From Apoderus coryli (taxonomy: Eukaryota; Arthropoda; Insecta; Coleoptera; Attelabidae): 64,000 bases of DNA. This document shows, piece by piece, positions 1 to 9,612 of the stretch (its first letter is position 1; every line of letters starts with the position of its first letter). The translations under genes and the position numbers were made by a program. The stretch spans positions 4,216,001-4,280,000 of the forward strand of contig OU452204.1 in assembly GCA_911728435.2 (NCBI GenBank). The letters are read 5' to 3'. The notes beneath the pieces were generated by a model that saw only the letters and a program-made list of their open reading frames with translations, ran no database searches and was not told the origin of the DNA.

Positions 1-540
1 CCCGCAAATGTTGACCAGAGTTAGCCGTAGTTTTCAAAAAAAATTTCGAAGTGTCTGGAAATGGATGGTCAACGTTTCGAACACATCTCATCTCTATTTC
101 GTTAGAGATTCATCTGTGCTATTTTATTACCATTAATTTCACATTTCTGATTCTATAGATACATTAAAACGTTTATTTAAAAAACACCAAATGGTGTACA
201 AAACAATTATTTAGCGTTTTCTGCCAAAACGCGCAGACTTAGCTATAGTACACCCTAATACCATTCGACAGGTAATTAGTAAGTACATTGCTAGGTAAGG
301 TCAGAAATATGACGGTCCATTTAAATTAATCAGGTTATAGCAACTTAAAGTTCTTATTTTGAGTAGTTTTAATTTTTGGTCACCCTGTATAAGATTCCAA
401 GTTTATTACAATTGGACTACCAAACATGATCTATTATTATACTTTAAAGTTAATTTCGTCAACATAACTTAAATACTTCCGAAGTATTTGAAAGATGAAA
501 ATTAGGCTAGATTTTGACAAAATAATTACATCTCACTCAT
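1..540 (+). mobile_element. 3' part of a long-TIR Tc1/mariner-type transposon (same family as 53338-55959)
   Basis: The window opens inside a copy of the element at 53338-55959. Bases 1-115 match the last part of that transposase gene (55091-55190) but are frameshifted, so the coding end is dead. Bases about 150-527 match the right inverted repeat, including an internal CACCCTGTATAAG end-like motif near 383-395. Roughly 70 bp present in the complete copy between the stop codon and the repeat are missing here. Similarity fades at about 527, well before the outer end of the complete copy, so this copy is 3'-truncated. Its left half lies outside the window. Confidence 0.85.
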
Positions 541-2208
541 TAAAAACTACCTGTAGAGTATGACATTTATAGTCATAAATTTTAACGAAGTACAATCAGA
601 TACTTGCAGTACATCTACTACACTTCTCGTCTCTTTAATGTGCCCCATTGCTTTCCATAAATGTATCACCTAAGTCAAAAGATCACATATCCCACCGTAG
701 ATATCTAGTACTACCTACCAGATATGAGTATGATTTGATTCTAAGAATTTGATTAAAAAAAGATTTAACTAACACAGATCATTCGTTCTAAATTCCTAAC
801 AGAACTGGTTGCAATAATAAATATATATACTTCTTCAGGTATTTACAGGAATATAATACGATATTGAAGTAAGTATATATTTCTACGATTAAATTTATTA
901 TTTTTTATATAATATTATATAAACTTTAAAAACGACAATAAAACAATATTTTCACATCAGTTGCGTTCTCACGATAACCATTCATAGATGTTATACTTTG
1001 TACAGTTTATTGTCTTGCTTGTCCTGAGAGAATTATTACGGTTGTTTTATTTATTTTCTCATTACCTGTGGCGAAAGCAAATGAATGAAGATCTAACAGT
1101 TACGCCTGGTTTCAAAGAGGCAATTAACTTGCCAATTTTGGCCAAGGAAATAATAAAAATCAAAGTAAATAACTAGATCAGGTCGTTTTTCAAAGTGATA
1201 TAACATAAAACAAAATAATGCCTATTTATACAGGGTGTATAACCAAAAAGTGTGACGTAAATTATTAAAAGTAATATGACAGCTGCGTAGTTTACGTGTT
1301 CGGAATTGAATCTATAATTTTTACCTAATTTAACCACTTGTAACCTCGCTCGTAACATACATACAAATATTAAAAAATCAAGATTGCATTAATGTATGTA
1401 AGCACCTGGTAATTTATTTTCCTTGTTCTTTAAAATCAACTGAAAATTGATTTTTGGTTTAGAGTAAAACAATTTCCAAGCTATCGTATTCAATGCATCA
1501 TGAAATTCTATTTTTAAACGATTTTTGAACTTTAATTAAAATAGTTGGTGTATTATATTTATCATATTTTCTGGCTTAGTTCAGGATGTATCATGTACAA
1601 TATTTTTAATATATCCTCAGAAAAAATCCATTGGGATCAAATCTGGAAACCTAGATTGCCAATTATGGGAACAGCATCTGCCTATTTATTTATTTCGAAA
1701 ATGGGGCATAATGTTCAACATTATTGGTGAATAAATTACAGGTTGCTCAAATAAATTGATGCAATCTAGCAATTTTCGAAATGTCTGAATTATGTAAAAA
1801 GAAATATACGAATTCTGATTAAAAATTGGTAGAAAATTAAATTTTGTTACGAGTGTTTAAATAAGATACTCTGCAGGATACAAATTGTTCATAATATTTT
1901 TTCTTGAGAAACACTACATTTTCAAAAAATCATTATCTTCCTCAAAATAGGTATGGGTAATATTAATACAAGGTCTATTTCGTTTTTTAGAGGTATTATA
2001 GAAACAATATACCGTCAAATATAGGGTGTTATATTTAAAAAAAACTTTGATATACCACACGTTTATGGTACATCCGGCATAATAGGCAATATTTTCGCAA
2101 AATAACACGTTAAAAAAAAATAAAAAATCGAAGTAGTTTTCATATAATAAACTGCTCCATTAGTCGTGATGGACCTTGTATGTTGTTTTTTTTTTTGGAT
2201 TTGAAATA
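541..2208. other. AT-rich stretch without recognised genes
   Basis: No ORF here resembles a known protein. The only mobile-element trace is a lone CAGGGTGTATAAC end motif at about 1231, flanked by TA, with no matching end found downstream. It may be a solo or broken terminus of the CAGGG-ended transposons common elsewhere in the window. Confidence 0.5.
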
Positions 2209-4699
2209 TTTTTTATTTTATTTATTTATTTGAAAATACACTGCGCGTGCAGAGTAATACTCCACTTACTGAGCAGCAGTGGCGGCCGGTCGGGGTACGC
2301 ACCGCCTACCTTTAAAACTTCGCCCTAAATTAAATACTCAATTTATTATTATTGACTCCATATTTTCAAAAATAATAATATTGATTCTTATATTAATTTA
2401 ATTTATTTCATGTTCTACCTTAAACCTTTAAAACATCCCCTTTAATTCAATAATTATCTGTAGGTATAATATAACTACCGCAAAATAAAAATGGTGCTAT
2501 AACCCACTACGGAGACTTCGCATTTTTACAGGCAACTGTTATCGTCGCCTACACCGTATACGTATATAACTATGTACATATCAAAAGTTTTGCGCCACCG
2601 GTCAATAGTATGCACTACCAAATAGGGCCTAAAATACATGTAGTTTTGCTCAAAATTGTTGTACTTTTTTTTGAATATATTTAAATAAATATACAGAAAA
2701 AACTGGTGGTGATTGAGAACATTTGTATAATACGTATTGAAATAATGTGTGCTATTGCGTAGGAACGCGTTTACGTTGAGATTAGGCACCTACCCCGGCC
2801 GCCTTCTATTTATTGTAGATAGGTAGGTATACTATTTGCACGAATTTCGATTTGTACGTTAGGTATTTTTGTTTACTGTTTTTTACATTACGTTTGAACT
2901 ATTTGTTCGTTTGTTGTTTAAATACTAGTGCCATTGATTAAAAAGTGTATGTATTTAATTATTTAATAATAATAGTAATAATATTTTGACTAGTACAAGT
3001 AAAGATTAGTGGTTGTGCTTCACAACTTGTTGCGGTAGCGGTAAGTAGTAATTAGGTAGTAATATTAATGTTTATTCAATACAAATAATTTTGTATTTTA
3101 TTTGTATTTGATTATGTATTGGATTTCGTAGAGTAGTGAATGGGACATAATTTTTAGAAATAAAAAAAAATAAGATTTACCTTACGAAACCCATATTTTA
3201 ACGTGTTCTTTTTTACCTTGATAATTTTCTACTTTTCATCTAAGGCGCTTGACCTCGACAATCTAAAAAAATTTCGCCTACGGCACCATTTTCTTCATAT
3301 CCATTTTTTACTTAGTGCCTACCTGATAAAATTACCCACGAGCCGCCACTGCTGAGCAGGAATATAACAATCAATTGTATGAACAATAAAATTAAAAAAA
3401 TAAGATATTTCGGTACAATCTTACTTAACAATTTAACTTATCTAAACTAAGTAATTATTATATATCATGTTCATCAATTTATGTATATACAACTTGAAAA
3501 ATAGACATAGGATTATGTCAACGCTGTCAGACATAGACGAACAAACCGAACACAGATGACATATACATGGGTGAGTTTAATAGAACGTTAGTGCGAGTAG
3601 TTGGTGGGTGGTGGTGAAAATTCAAGCTATTAATTAATTAAACTCAGAGCAATTTAATTTGTTATTAATCAACTTGAATATAATCAGAAATGAAAAATAA
3701 TCACGACGAATGGAAAGAGGCAAAACGTTATACCTTAGCAACACGTCATGGGGAAGCCAACTGTCGGATAAGTTCCGTACTCCTTGTAACATGGGTCTGA
3801 TATTTCAGATTCCACACAGTCGACGAATACTCCAGACGACTCGTACATAGGAGTAATACAAGGTAAAAATCGTTTTCGTATTTCTAAAAGATTTTGAATT
3901 GCGTATAATGAATCCCAAGGCTCTCAAGGAGTTACAAACTGTGGAGTCATAATGATGGATAAAGGACAATATGGAGTTGGACACTCCGAGATCTTTGTAA
4001 GTTTGGCATCATTCCAATATTGCAGAGTCAAGTTGATAATTAAATACTATTGGATGGGCCTTTCTTGAAAACGACATGATAACACACTTGTTTATGTTAA
4101 GATGCAAATTATTAACGTTGCACCATACAGTTAAGCTTATCAAACCATTCTGCAAAGCAGTGCAATCAAACTCTGACGTAACACTGAAATACAATTTCAT
4201 GTCATGGGCATATAGTAGGCATAAAATTCAATTAGAGACAATATCATTAATAAAAATATTAAACAGCAAAGGCCCCAAAACAGAACCGTGAGGAACAACA
4301 GAAGTGAAGAATTAAAGGAGACTGAAACTCAATACATTGAATAGACTGCCTCCGACCAAGTAAATAAGGTAAGTAAAATATGTTGATTATAAGTCAGCTA
4401 CTGTGTAACATGTGCTAGGAGTTTTTCATGAATTATTATATCAAAAGTGTGAAATTATAGCAATAGGACGATAGTTTTTTATATTAGACCTATCTCCCTG
4501 TTTAAAAACAGGACAAATCCTGGATGCTTTCCATAATTCGGGAAAAGTTAAACAGCTGATGCTTAAATTAAACAAAAACGCTAGTGGTTCAGCTAAGACA
4601 TAAGCACAATCTTTAATAAAAAATGCCGGAATATTGACAGGTCCACAAATACCTTTAGGTTTCATTTTCCTAAGGGCTCTGACAACATTATCTCCGACA
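2209..4699 (-). mobile_element. Decayed non-LTR retrotransposon (LINE), minus strand, split by a hAT element
   Basis: Read on the minus strand, the 5' side starts at about 4699 inside the reverse-transcriptase domain and the 3' UTR runs to about 2209. The 3' UTR is interrupted at 2277-3351 by a hAT-type insertion. RT blocks are visible at 4441-4752, 4230-4310 and 4009-4200. The 5' end joins sequence shared with 25016, so it is probably a 5' truncation during insertion next to the tandem repeat. The clade resembles the large LINE at 20916-23820 (Jockey/CR1-like), which I cannot resolve further by eye. Confidence 0.75.
2277..3351. mobile_element. hAT-type non-autonomous element (1075 bp) with 8-bp target duplication
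   Basis: The ends are CAGTGGCGGC at 2277 and GCCGCCACTG ending at 3351, in inverted orientation. They are flanked by identical 8-bp direct repeats CTGAGCAG (2269-2276 and 3352-3359). An 8-bp duplication with CAGTGGCGG termini is the signature of hAT transposons. No transposase reading frame is visible, so this is a non-autonomous or internally deleted copy. It sits in the 3' UTR of the flanking LINE and is therefore younger than it. Confidence 0.9.
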
Positions 4700-4752
4700 G
4701 TCAATGTAAAATATATAAATTTAACGATTCTACCGGGGTTATCCGTTCCCAT
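4009..4752 (-). pseudogene. LINE reverse transcriptase fragment, inactivated
   Basis: Minus-strand translation shows RT blocks in order: ALRKMKPKGICGP and FPELWKASRICPVFK with NYRPIAIIS (4441-4700); then a degenerate GVPQGSVLGPLLF-like block (PHGSVLGPLLFNIFINDI, about 4230-4310) followed by a stop codon; then LYAHDMKLYF, where the catalytic F/YADD box has become YAHD. The blocks are in different frames with stops between them, so no enzyme can be made. The region between the thumb and the C-terminus is gone or unrecognisable. Confidence 0.8.
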
Positions 4753-4840
4753 GCCTCTTTACATTATAAAAGGGCATCGAATGCGCTGCTTTTTTGTTAC
4801 ATTTCTCCCTCGTATATAAGACGTATAATAAATCATGCAT

Positions 4841-4997
4841 GCCAAAGGATACCGACAGTAATAAAAATAACTACAGTGACTCGAAAAAGTATTGGGTTAA
4901 TGATTTATTAATTAATATGGTATGGCGAAAACTTAATGTGGAATTAAAACATGAAAATTTATGTCCGACATTAAAACACGGTGGCAGAATATCGTAA
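4841..4997 (+). other. Small conserved reading frame in tandem unit 1 (unknown)
   Basis: A reading frame of about 50 codons begins MPKDTDSNKNNYSD and ends KHGGRIS before a stop. Equivalent frames occur in unit 2 (5671-5831, ending KHSGRIL) and unit 3 (6504-6658), and in diverged form on the minus strand near 24794-24880. Differences between units 1 and 2 include several amino-acid changes, and unit 3 has a 6-nt deletion that keeps the frame. I recognise no domain. It may be the C-terminal exon of a mobile-element protein or chance; coding status is unproven. Confidence 0.3.
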
Positions 4998-5228
4998 CTA
5001 TGATCTGTTCAATAGTTTTTCTTAGATTAATAAAATGAAAGATCTATCAAATTAGATAATAATTTTTAATAAAACTTAAAGTGGATGAAACTTTATGCAG
5101 TCACTGTATCAGACACGGCCAGTATACGACACGAGCGTTCCACGTTGGGAGTTTAAGCATCAAGATTTACATGTGCAAAGCCAGTGTCTTCTTTTAAATA
5201 TTTATCATCAGTTCTTCGCCAAAGCCTT

Positions 5229-5630
5229 TGTTGTGTGCAAGGACAACAACAATAAGGAACAATACAGTCAACATGACAATAACTGTCAGGTTTAAAAAAG
5301 TATGAATAAAAATGTCACACAAAAAATGTCTTTAAAAAAAACAATGTAATATTCTACGATAATTAAAAGCAATTTACACAAGTTTAAGTCTTATTGCATT
5401 CAACATTTGGTCCTTCGAGCCGGATTTGAACCAGCGACCTACTTTTGACCAAATGTTGAATGCAATAAGACTTAAACTTGTGTAAATTGCTTTTAATTAT
5501 TGCAGAATATTACATTGTTTTTTTTAAAGACATTTTTTGTGTGACATTTTTATTCATACTTTTTTAAACCTGACATTTATTGTCATATTGACTGTATTGT
5601 TCCTTATTGTTGTTGTCCTTGCACACAACA
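5229..5630. mobile_element. Palindromic inverted-LTR element 1 (LTR - tRNA-Tyr PBS - inverted LTR)
   Basis: The left LTR (5229-5405, 177 bp) starts TGTTGTG and ends CAACA. It is followed by TT and then a sequence starting TGGTCCTTCGAGCCGG (5408-5441), complementary to the 3' 34 nt of tRNA-Tyr including CCA. After CTTTT-GACCA-AA comes the same 177-bp LTR in reverse orientation (5454-5630), ending CACAACA. The two LTRs differ at about four positions. The element is flanked by GCCTT at 5224-5228 and 5631-5635, and the unoccupied site in unit 3 has a single GCCTT. TG...CA ends, a 5-bp duplication and a PBS two bases after the LTR are standard LTR-retrotransposon features; the head-to-head arrangement is not. 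No coding region remains. Confidence 0.9.
5408..5441 (-). other. tRNA-Tyr 3' segment (with CCA) acting as primer-binding sequence
   Basis: On the minus strand these 34 nt read as the variable-loop edge, T-arm, acceptor strand and CCA of tRNA-Tyr. On the plus strand they sit exactly where a retrotransposon PBS belongs, two bases after the LTR end. A normal PBS is about 18 nt because copying stops at m1A58; here the match is nearly twice that. This is not a tRNA gene, since the 5' half is absent. Confidence 0.85.
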
Positions 5631-6062
5631 GCCTTACTTTTTTCTAAAAATAATTGTTGGAGTAGATCATGCATGCCAAAGGATACCGACAGTAATAAAA
5701 ATAACTACAGTGACTGGAAAAAGTATTGGGTTAATGATTTATTTATTAATATGGTATGGCGAAAACTTAATGTGGAATTTAAACAAGAAAATTTGTGTCC
5801 GACAGTAAAACACAGTGGCAGAATATTGTAACCATGATCTGTTCAATAGTTTTACTTAGATTAATAAAATGAAACATCTATCAAATTAGATAATAATTTT
5901 TAATAAAACCTAAAGTGGATGAAACTTTTTACAGTCACTGTAGCAGACACGGCCAGTATACGACACGAGCGTTCCACGTTGGGAGTTTAAGCATCAAGAT
6001 TTACATGTGCAAAGCCAGTGTCTTCTTTTAAATATTTATCATCAGTTCTTCGCCAAAGCCTT

Positions 6063-6463
6063 TGTTGTGTGCAAGGACAACAACAATAAGGAACAATACA
6101 GTCAATATGACAATAACTGTCAGGTTTAAAAAAGTATGAATAAAAATGTCACACAAAAAATGTCTTTAAAAAAACAATGTAATATTCTACAATAATTAAA
6201 AGCAAATTACAAAAGTTTAAGTCTTATTGCATTCAACATTTGGTCCTTCGAGCCGGATTTGAACCAGCGACCTACTTTTGACCAAATGTTGAATGCAATA
6301 AGACTTAAACTTGTGTAAATTGCTTTTAATTATTGCAGAATATTACATTGTTTTTTTTAAAGACATTTTTTGTGTGACATTTTTATTCATACTTTTTTAA
6401 ACCTGACATTTTTTGTCATATTGACTGTATTGTTCCTTATTGTTGTTGTCCTTGCACACAACA
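6063..6463. mobile_element. Palindromic inverted-LTR element 2
   Basis: Same structure as 5229-5630: left LTR 6063-6238, TT spacer, tRNA-Tyr-complementary PBS 6241-6274, inverted LTR 6287-6463. GCCTT flanks it at 6058-6062 and 6464-6468. The identical target duplication and position show that it was duplicated with the 834-bp unit rather than inserted separately. Confidence 0.9.
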
Positions 6464-6884
6464 GCCTTACTTTTTTCTAAAAATAATTGTTGGAGTAGAC
6501 CATGCATGCCAAAGGATACCGACAGTAATAAAAATAACTACTGGAAAAAGTATTGGGTTAATGATTTATTAATTAATATGGTATGGCGAAAACTTAATGT
6601 GGAATTTAAACAAGAAAATTTGTGTCCGACAGTAAAACACAGTGGCAGAATATTGTAACCATGATCTGTTCAATAGTTTTTCTTAGATTAATAAAATGAA
6701 ACATCTATCAAATTAGATAATAATTTTTAATAAAACCTAAAGTGGATGAAACTTTTTGCAGTCACTGTATCAGACACGGCCAGTATACGACACGAGCGTT
6801 ACACGTTGGTAGTTTAAGCATCAAGATTTACATGTGCAAAGCCAGTGTCTTCTTTTAAATATTTATCATCAGTTCTTCGCCAAA

Positions 6885-6889
6885 GCCTT
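6885..6889. other. Empty insertion site for the inverted-LTR element
   Basis: In the third tandem unit the sequence passes straight from CAAAGCCTT into ACTTTTTT with one GCCTT. In units 1 and 2 the same flanks carry the 402-bp element between two GCCTT copies. This is direct evidence that the palindrome is a discrete insertion. Confidence 0.9.
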
Positions 6890-6906
6890 ACTTTTTTGTA
6901 AAAATA

Positions 6907-7559
6907 ATTGTAGGAGTAAACCAGGGCGGATATTGATTATTTCTCTGGAAAGAACCCTATACATAACCAAAATTCATATTTCATCTTAAACTAATTAGTA
7001 ATTTACAAACCTGGAATACCAAGAAGAAGATTAAATAGTATTAAAATATAATTAATATCTATTATTTTGTGTCAATCAAATATGTAAGGATGATTTAGTC
7101 TTGGAATTATTTAAGATTTAAATGATAGACAACTGTTAACATCTTATTGTGTATATCTAAACAATCTCTTACTACAAATTAATACCAAGTATCTATATTG
7201 TATTAATTAATATTCAAATTAAATGTATTTCCTGGTAAGTTATCTCCTGCAATATTATATTTAATAAACGAACGTAAATTAACTGTAAACAAAATGTTTT
7301 AGATGCGGTACAAACGTAATTAGAATGCTGGATATGTACCAACACATTGTTGCCATCCTTGTACATGAACAAATTACAATATTATTTGATACTAATAAAT
7401 ACTAACTGTCCTACTTCTGTAAAAATTAGTTAATTAATTTATGAAATTTTACAAAAACTCCCTTCTTCATAAGTTAATTTAATGGAACCTTTTTCCAACA
7501 GGGTGATCTGTACCTATAGATGTTCAAATTATAGAAAACTCCTCCCGCACATTCAATAA
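6907..7559. other. AT-rich stretch, nothing recognised
   Basis: No reading frame, repeat end or RNA motif was identified. Confidence 0.4.
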
Positions 7560-7604
7560 TTAGCCACTGATGATGGACGTATGATCCGAAACATGTCGGG
7601 CTAA
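7560..7604 (+). ncRNA. Hammerhead-ribozyme-like motif 1
   Basis: The core is CTGATGA (7567-7573) and CGAAAC (7587-7592), with a short stem II of GGA/TCC between them and the cleavage-type triplet GTC at 7595-7597. Stem I can form between TTAGCC (7560-7565) and GGCTAA (7599-7604), with one A-G mismatch next to the core. Stem III is tiny (AC/GT of ACATGT). An extra T lies between the core A and stem II, as in all four motifs here. Activity is not known. Confidence 0.6.
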
Positions 7605-7769
7605 GGTAAAGAAAGAAAAACGTAGTTTATTCAACGAGTCAAATTATTGCTATATAAATTTTCTTAATGTTTCTAAAAAAAATTGTGCTCCTCTACGACT
7701 TCGGCAGCTGTATATATTTTGAGCCTTGGCAACAGTTATTGTTGTTAGATGTCAGATGTTTTCACTGGA

Positions 7770-8575
7770 AAGCTAACATTATTGACTTTAATCTACACTA
7801 AACATTTTGTCAATAGAGTAACATTTATCTATCAACTATCTGCAAATTGTATGTCATTGCAAAAATGGAAGCAATTCGAGAACATTTTTCGTGCGATTGA
7901 TTACGACTTTCGACGTGAATTATCAAGACAACTAATTTCCACATTGTCATGGCTCTCGTTCTCTCACTGACGAAGGTCGTCCAAAATCAGTTGGCGTCTC
8001 CGAAAACATTGATGCTGTGATAAAACTGATGACGGAAGATCGTCATGCTGTCAGACTGAAGCAACCTTAGGAATTAGTTCCACCAGCTTACATAAAATAT
8101 TACAATATCATTTAACTGGATCCCACACTATTTGACAAAAGCTTAAAAAAATACGCTTCTCAATTGTTGCAAACAAATGCTTAAATAATACAATAGCGTT
8201 ACTTCAAAAGGCGTTTCTAAGGTTGTAACAGGGGACGAATCATGAATCAATGCGTATGAGCCGGAACGTAAACAACAATAGACTGTATGGGGTTTTTAAA
8301 GATGAGTCCAATCCAACAGAAGTGGTTCGCCATCCAAGCAGTTCAAAATAATTGATCATAAAAACTGGCTATGTGGCATCTGTACCCTTGAAGGAACTTA
8401 GAACGATCTAATTCTAATAGGTACACATCAATTTTTTGTCGTAAACAATCGTCGGCTGATTAAGACAATGCGAGCGCTCACACATCTCGACAAACAATGG
8501 AATATTTGAAGGCTCAAATAGTCGAATTTACGGGTCCAGAATAGATGGACTTTTTGAAATATTTTAGATAAGAAA
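7770..8575 (+). pseudogene. Mariner transposase pseudogene 1
   Basis: Fragments in order: a helix-turn-helix start (EAIREHFRAI-like, then DFRRELSRQ) near 7866-7930; SLTDEGRPKSVGVSENIDAV with KLMTEDRHAV near 7962-8055; VTGDES followed by a stop where the conserved W should be, then NAYEPERKQQ near 8226-8280; and HTSRQTMEYLKAQIVEFTGP near 8480-8540. These correspond to mariner (DD34D) blocks including the first catalytic D in TGDE. Frameshifts and several stops make it dead. Inverted terminal repeats were not identified with confidence. Confidence 0.8.
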
Positions 8576-8639
8576 AATTATCTGTCTTCTTTTTTTTGAA
8601 AGGGTCCGTTCGACACAAGTCCCCGGTTTCACTGCAGCC

Positions 8640-9057
8640 TCATGAGCTTATTGTGAAAAGTCCCTGTATTTTATGCCACTCAATCCAGCAACCCTGTACC
8701 CTCCACTAACTTGTGGAGTTGAGTTATGTGTTGGGTGTCAATATCTGCTAGCGCAATCAGCGCATGCCCAAAATTAGCGTGTCACCTTCGTTGTAAGGCT
8801 ACACACTCACATGTTACATGATAAGCTGTTTCACCTGCCCCATTAGACAATCTGCATTGCAGGTCCTCGTTATACAGATCCATCTTCTTTAGGTGGTCTC
8901 TCAGAGCGCAATGCCCATTAAGGAGTCCCATAGTTACTCGCATCTGACTCCTGCTTAATGATAGCATTTTTTCCAGTGCTTTTTGTTGCTGCACCAGGTA
9001 TGAACCTCTTCCTATGCTCCTGCTTGGATATCTATGTCTTTCTCTACAGTTCTTCAA
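8640..9057 (-). pseudogene. LINE RNase H C-terminal region, 5' and 3' truncated
   Basis: The minus-strand frame contains LSRSQMRVTMGLLNGHCALR, then LKKMDLYNEDLQCRLSNGAG and AYHVTCECVALQRR. That is the typical C-terminal RNase H/Cys-His tail of I/R1/Jockey-type LINE polyproteins (LLTGHC...CR.C...E...H...CECPAL). Beyond the stop at 8782 the frame shifts and continues as GHALIALADIDTQH until about 8680. Only the end of the polyprotein is present. A second copy of the same tail, split by a MITE, is at 43690-44375. Confidence 0.75.
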
Positions 9058-9480
9058 ACTACGGCATCATTTCTAGCGTAGCGTATTTTTGCTTAGGTCG
9101 CGCACTTTGCGACTACTCTAGAATTCTAGAAATTTAGTTAAGGGCAAAAAAATTAAAACTGTTTTGACTTGGAACATACTGAAAAAATCATTATGACCCT
9201 AAGGCTTCAAAGTTTGGAGCCCTAAGCTTCAAAGTTTGGATACTAATTAACAATTGAAAGGATTGTTGACATGTTTTATGTCCCACTAATCGAAGTTACC
9301 GGAAAGGTTTATAGGAATGAGGACAGTTTTTAGTATTTTATTTAAAACGCGACCCGACGTTTCGAATGAAGATATCGCTTTTCGACTATTTCAGGCAAAC
9401 TGAATATATTACGAGATAAAGTTTACGTAATAAATATTATTAATAAAGACAAAAAAAAAAGTTTTTATAATATATAAATA
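9058..9480. other. Non-coding stretch with degenerate CGAAACGT hairpin
   Basis: It holds a small local duplication (CTTCAAAGTTTGGA twice, about 9208-9240). On the minus strand around 9350-9405 there is a CCTGAAATAG...TTCGAAACGTCGGG segment resembling degenerate hammerhead-type repeats. No gene was seen. Confidence 0.4.
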
Positions 9481-9612
9481 CGAGGGTGGTTTGATAAGTC
9501 CGTGACTTTTTAATTTCCCGCGCAGTAACTGTAATGGCAACACTGCTCTCGTCAACTGCCATCTGTCGGTAGACTTGACATTGAAAGCAGCTAACCGTTA
9601 ATGTCCATAAAA

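Larger units (their letters stand above)
4699..6906 (+). repeat. Tandem array, 2.5 units of about 834 bp
   Basis: The landmark CATGCATGCC recurs at 4834, 5668 and 6501, giving periods of 834 and 833 bp. Units 1 and 2 each contain a 402-bp palindromic insertion; unit 3 lacks it exactly. The unit core carries AATAAAATGAAA and TAATAAAAC polyadenylation-like signals and a small conserved reading frame. A single diverged copy of the core lies on the minus strand at 24396-25016. The family is not recognised; it could be the 3' part of a retroelement. Confidence 0.9.

Noticed and set aside
5408..5441. A tRNA-Tyr gene
   Set aside because: Only the 3' 34 nt plus CCA are present. Nuclear tRNA genes in animals do not encode CCA, and the position after an LTR explains it as a primer-binding sequence.
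7749..7970. A 73-codon protein starting at 7749
   Set aside because: Only its second half is mariner-like; the ATG lies in unrelated sequence upstream of a dead transposase.
9350..9405. Hammerhead ribozyme on the minus strand
   Set aside because: A GAAAC box is present, but the CUGANGA core is degenerate (CTGAAAT) and stem II does not form convincingly.
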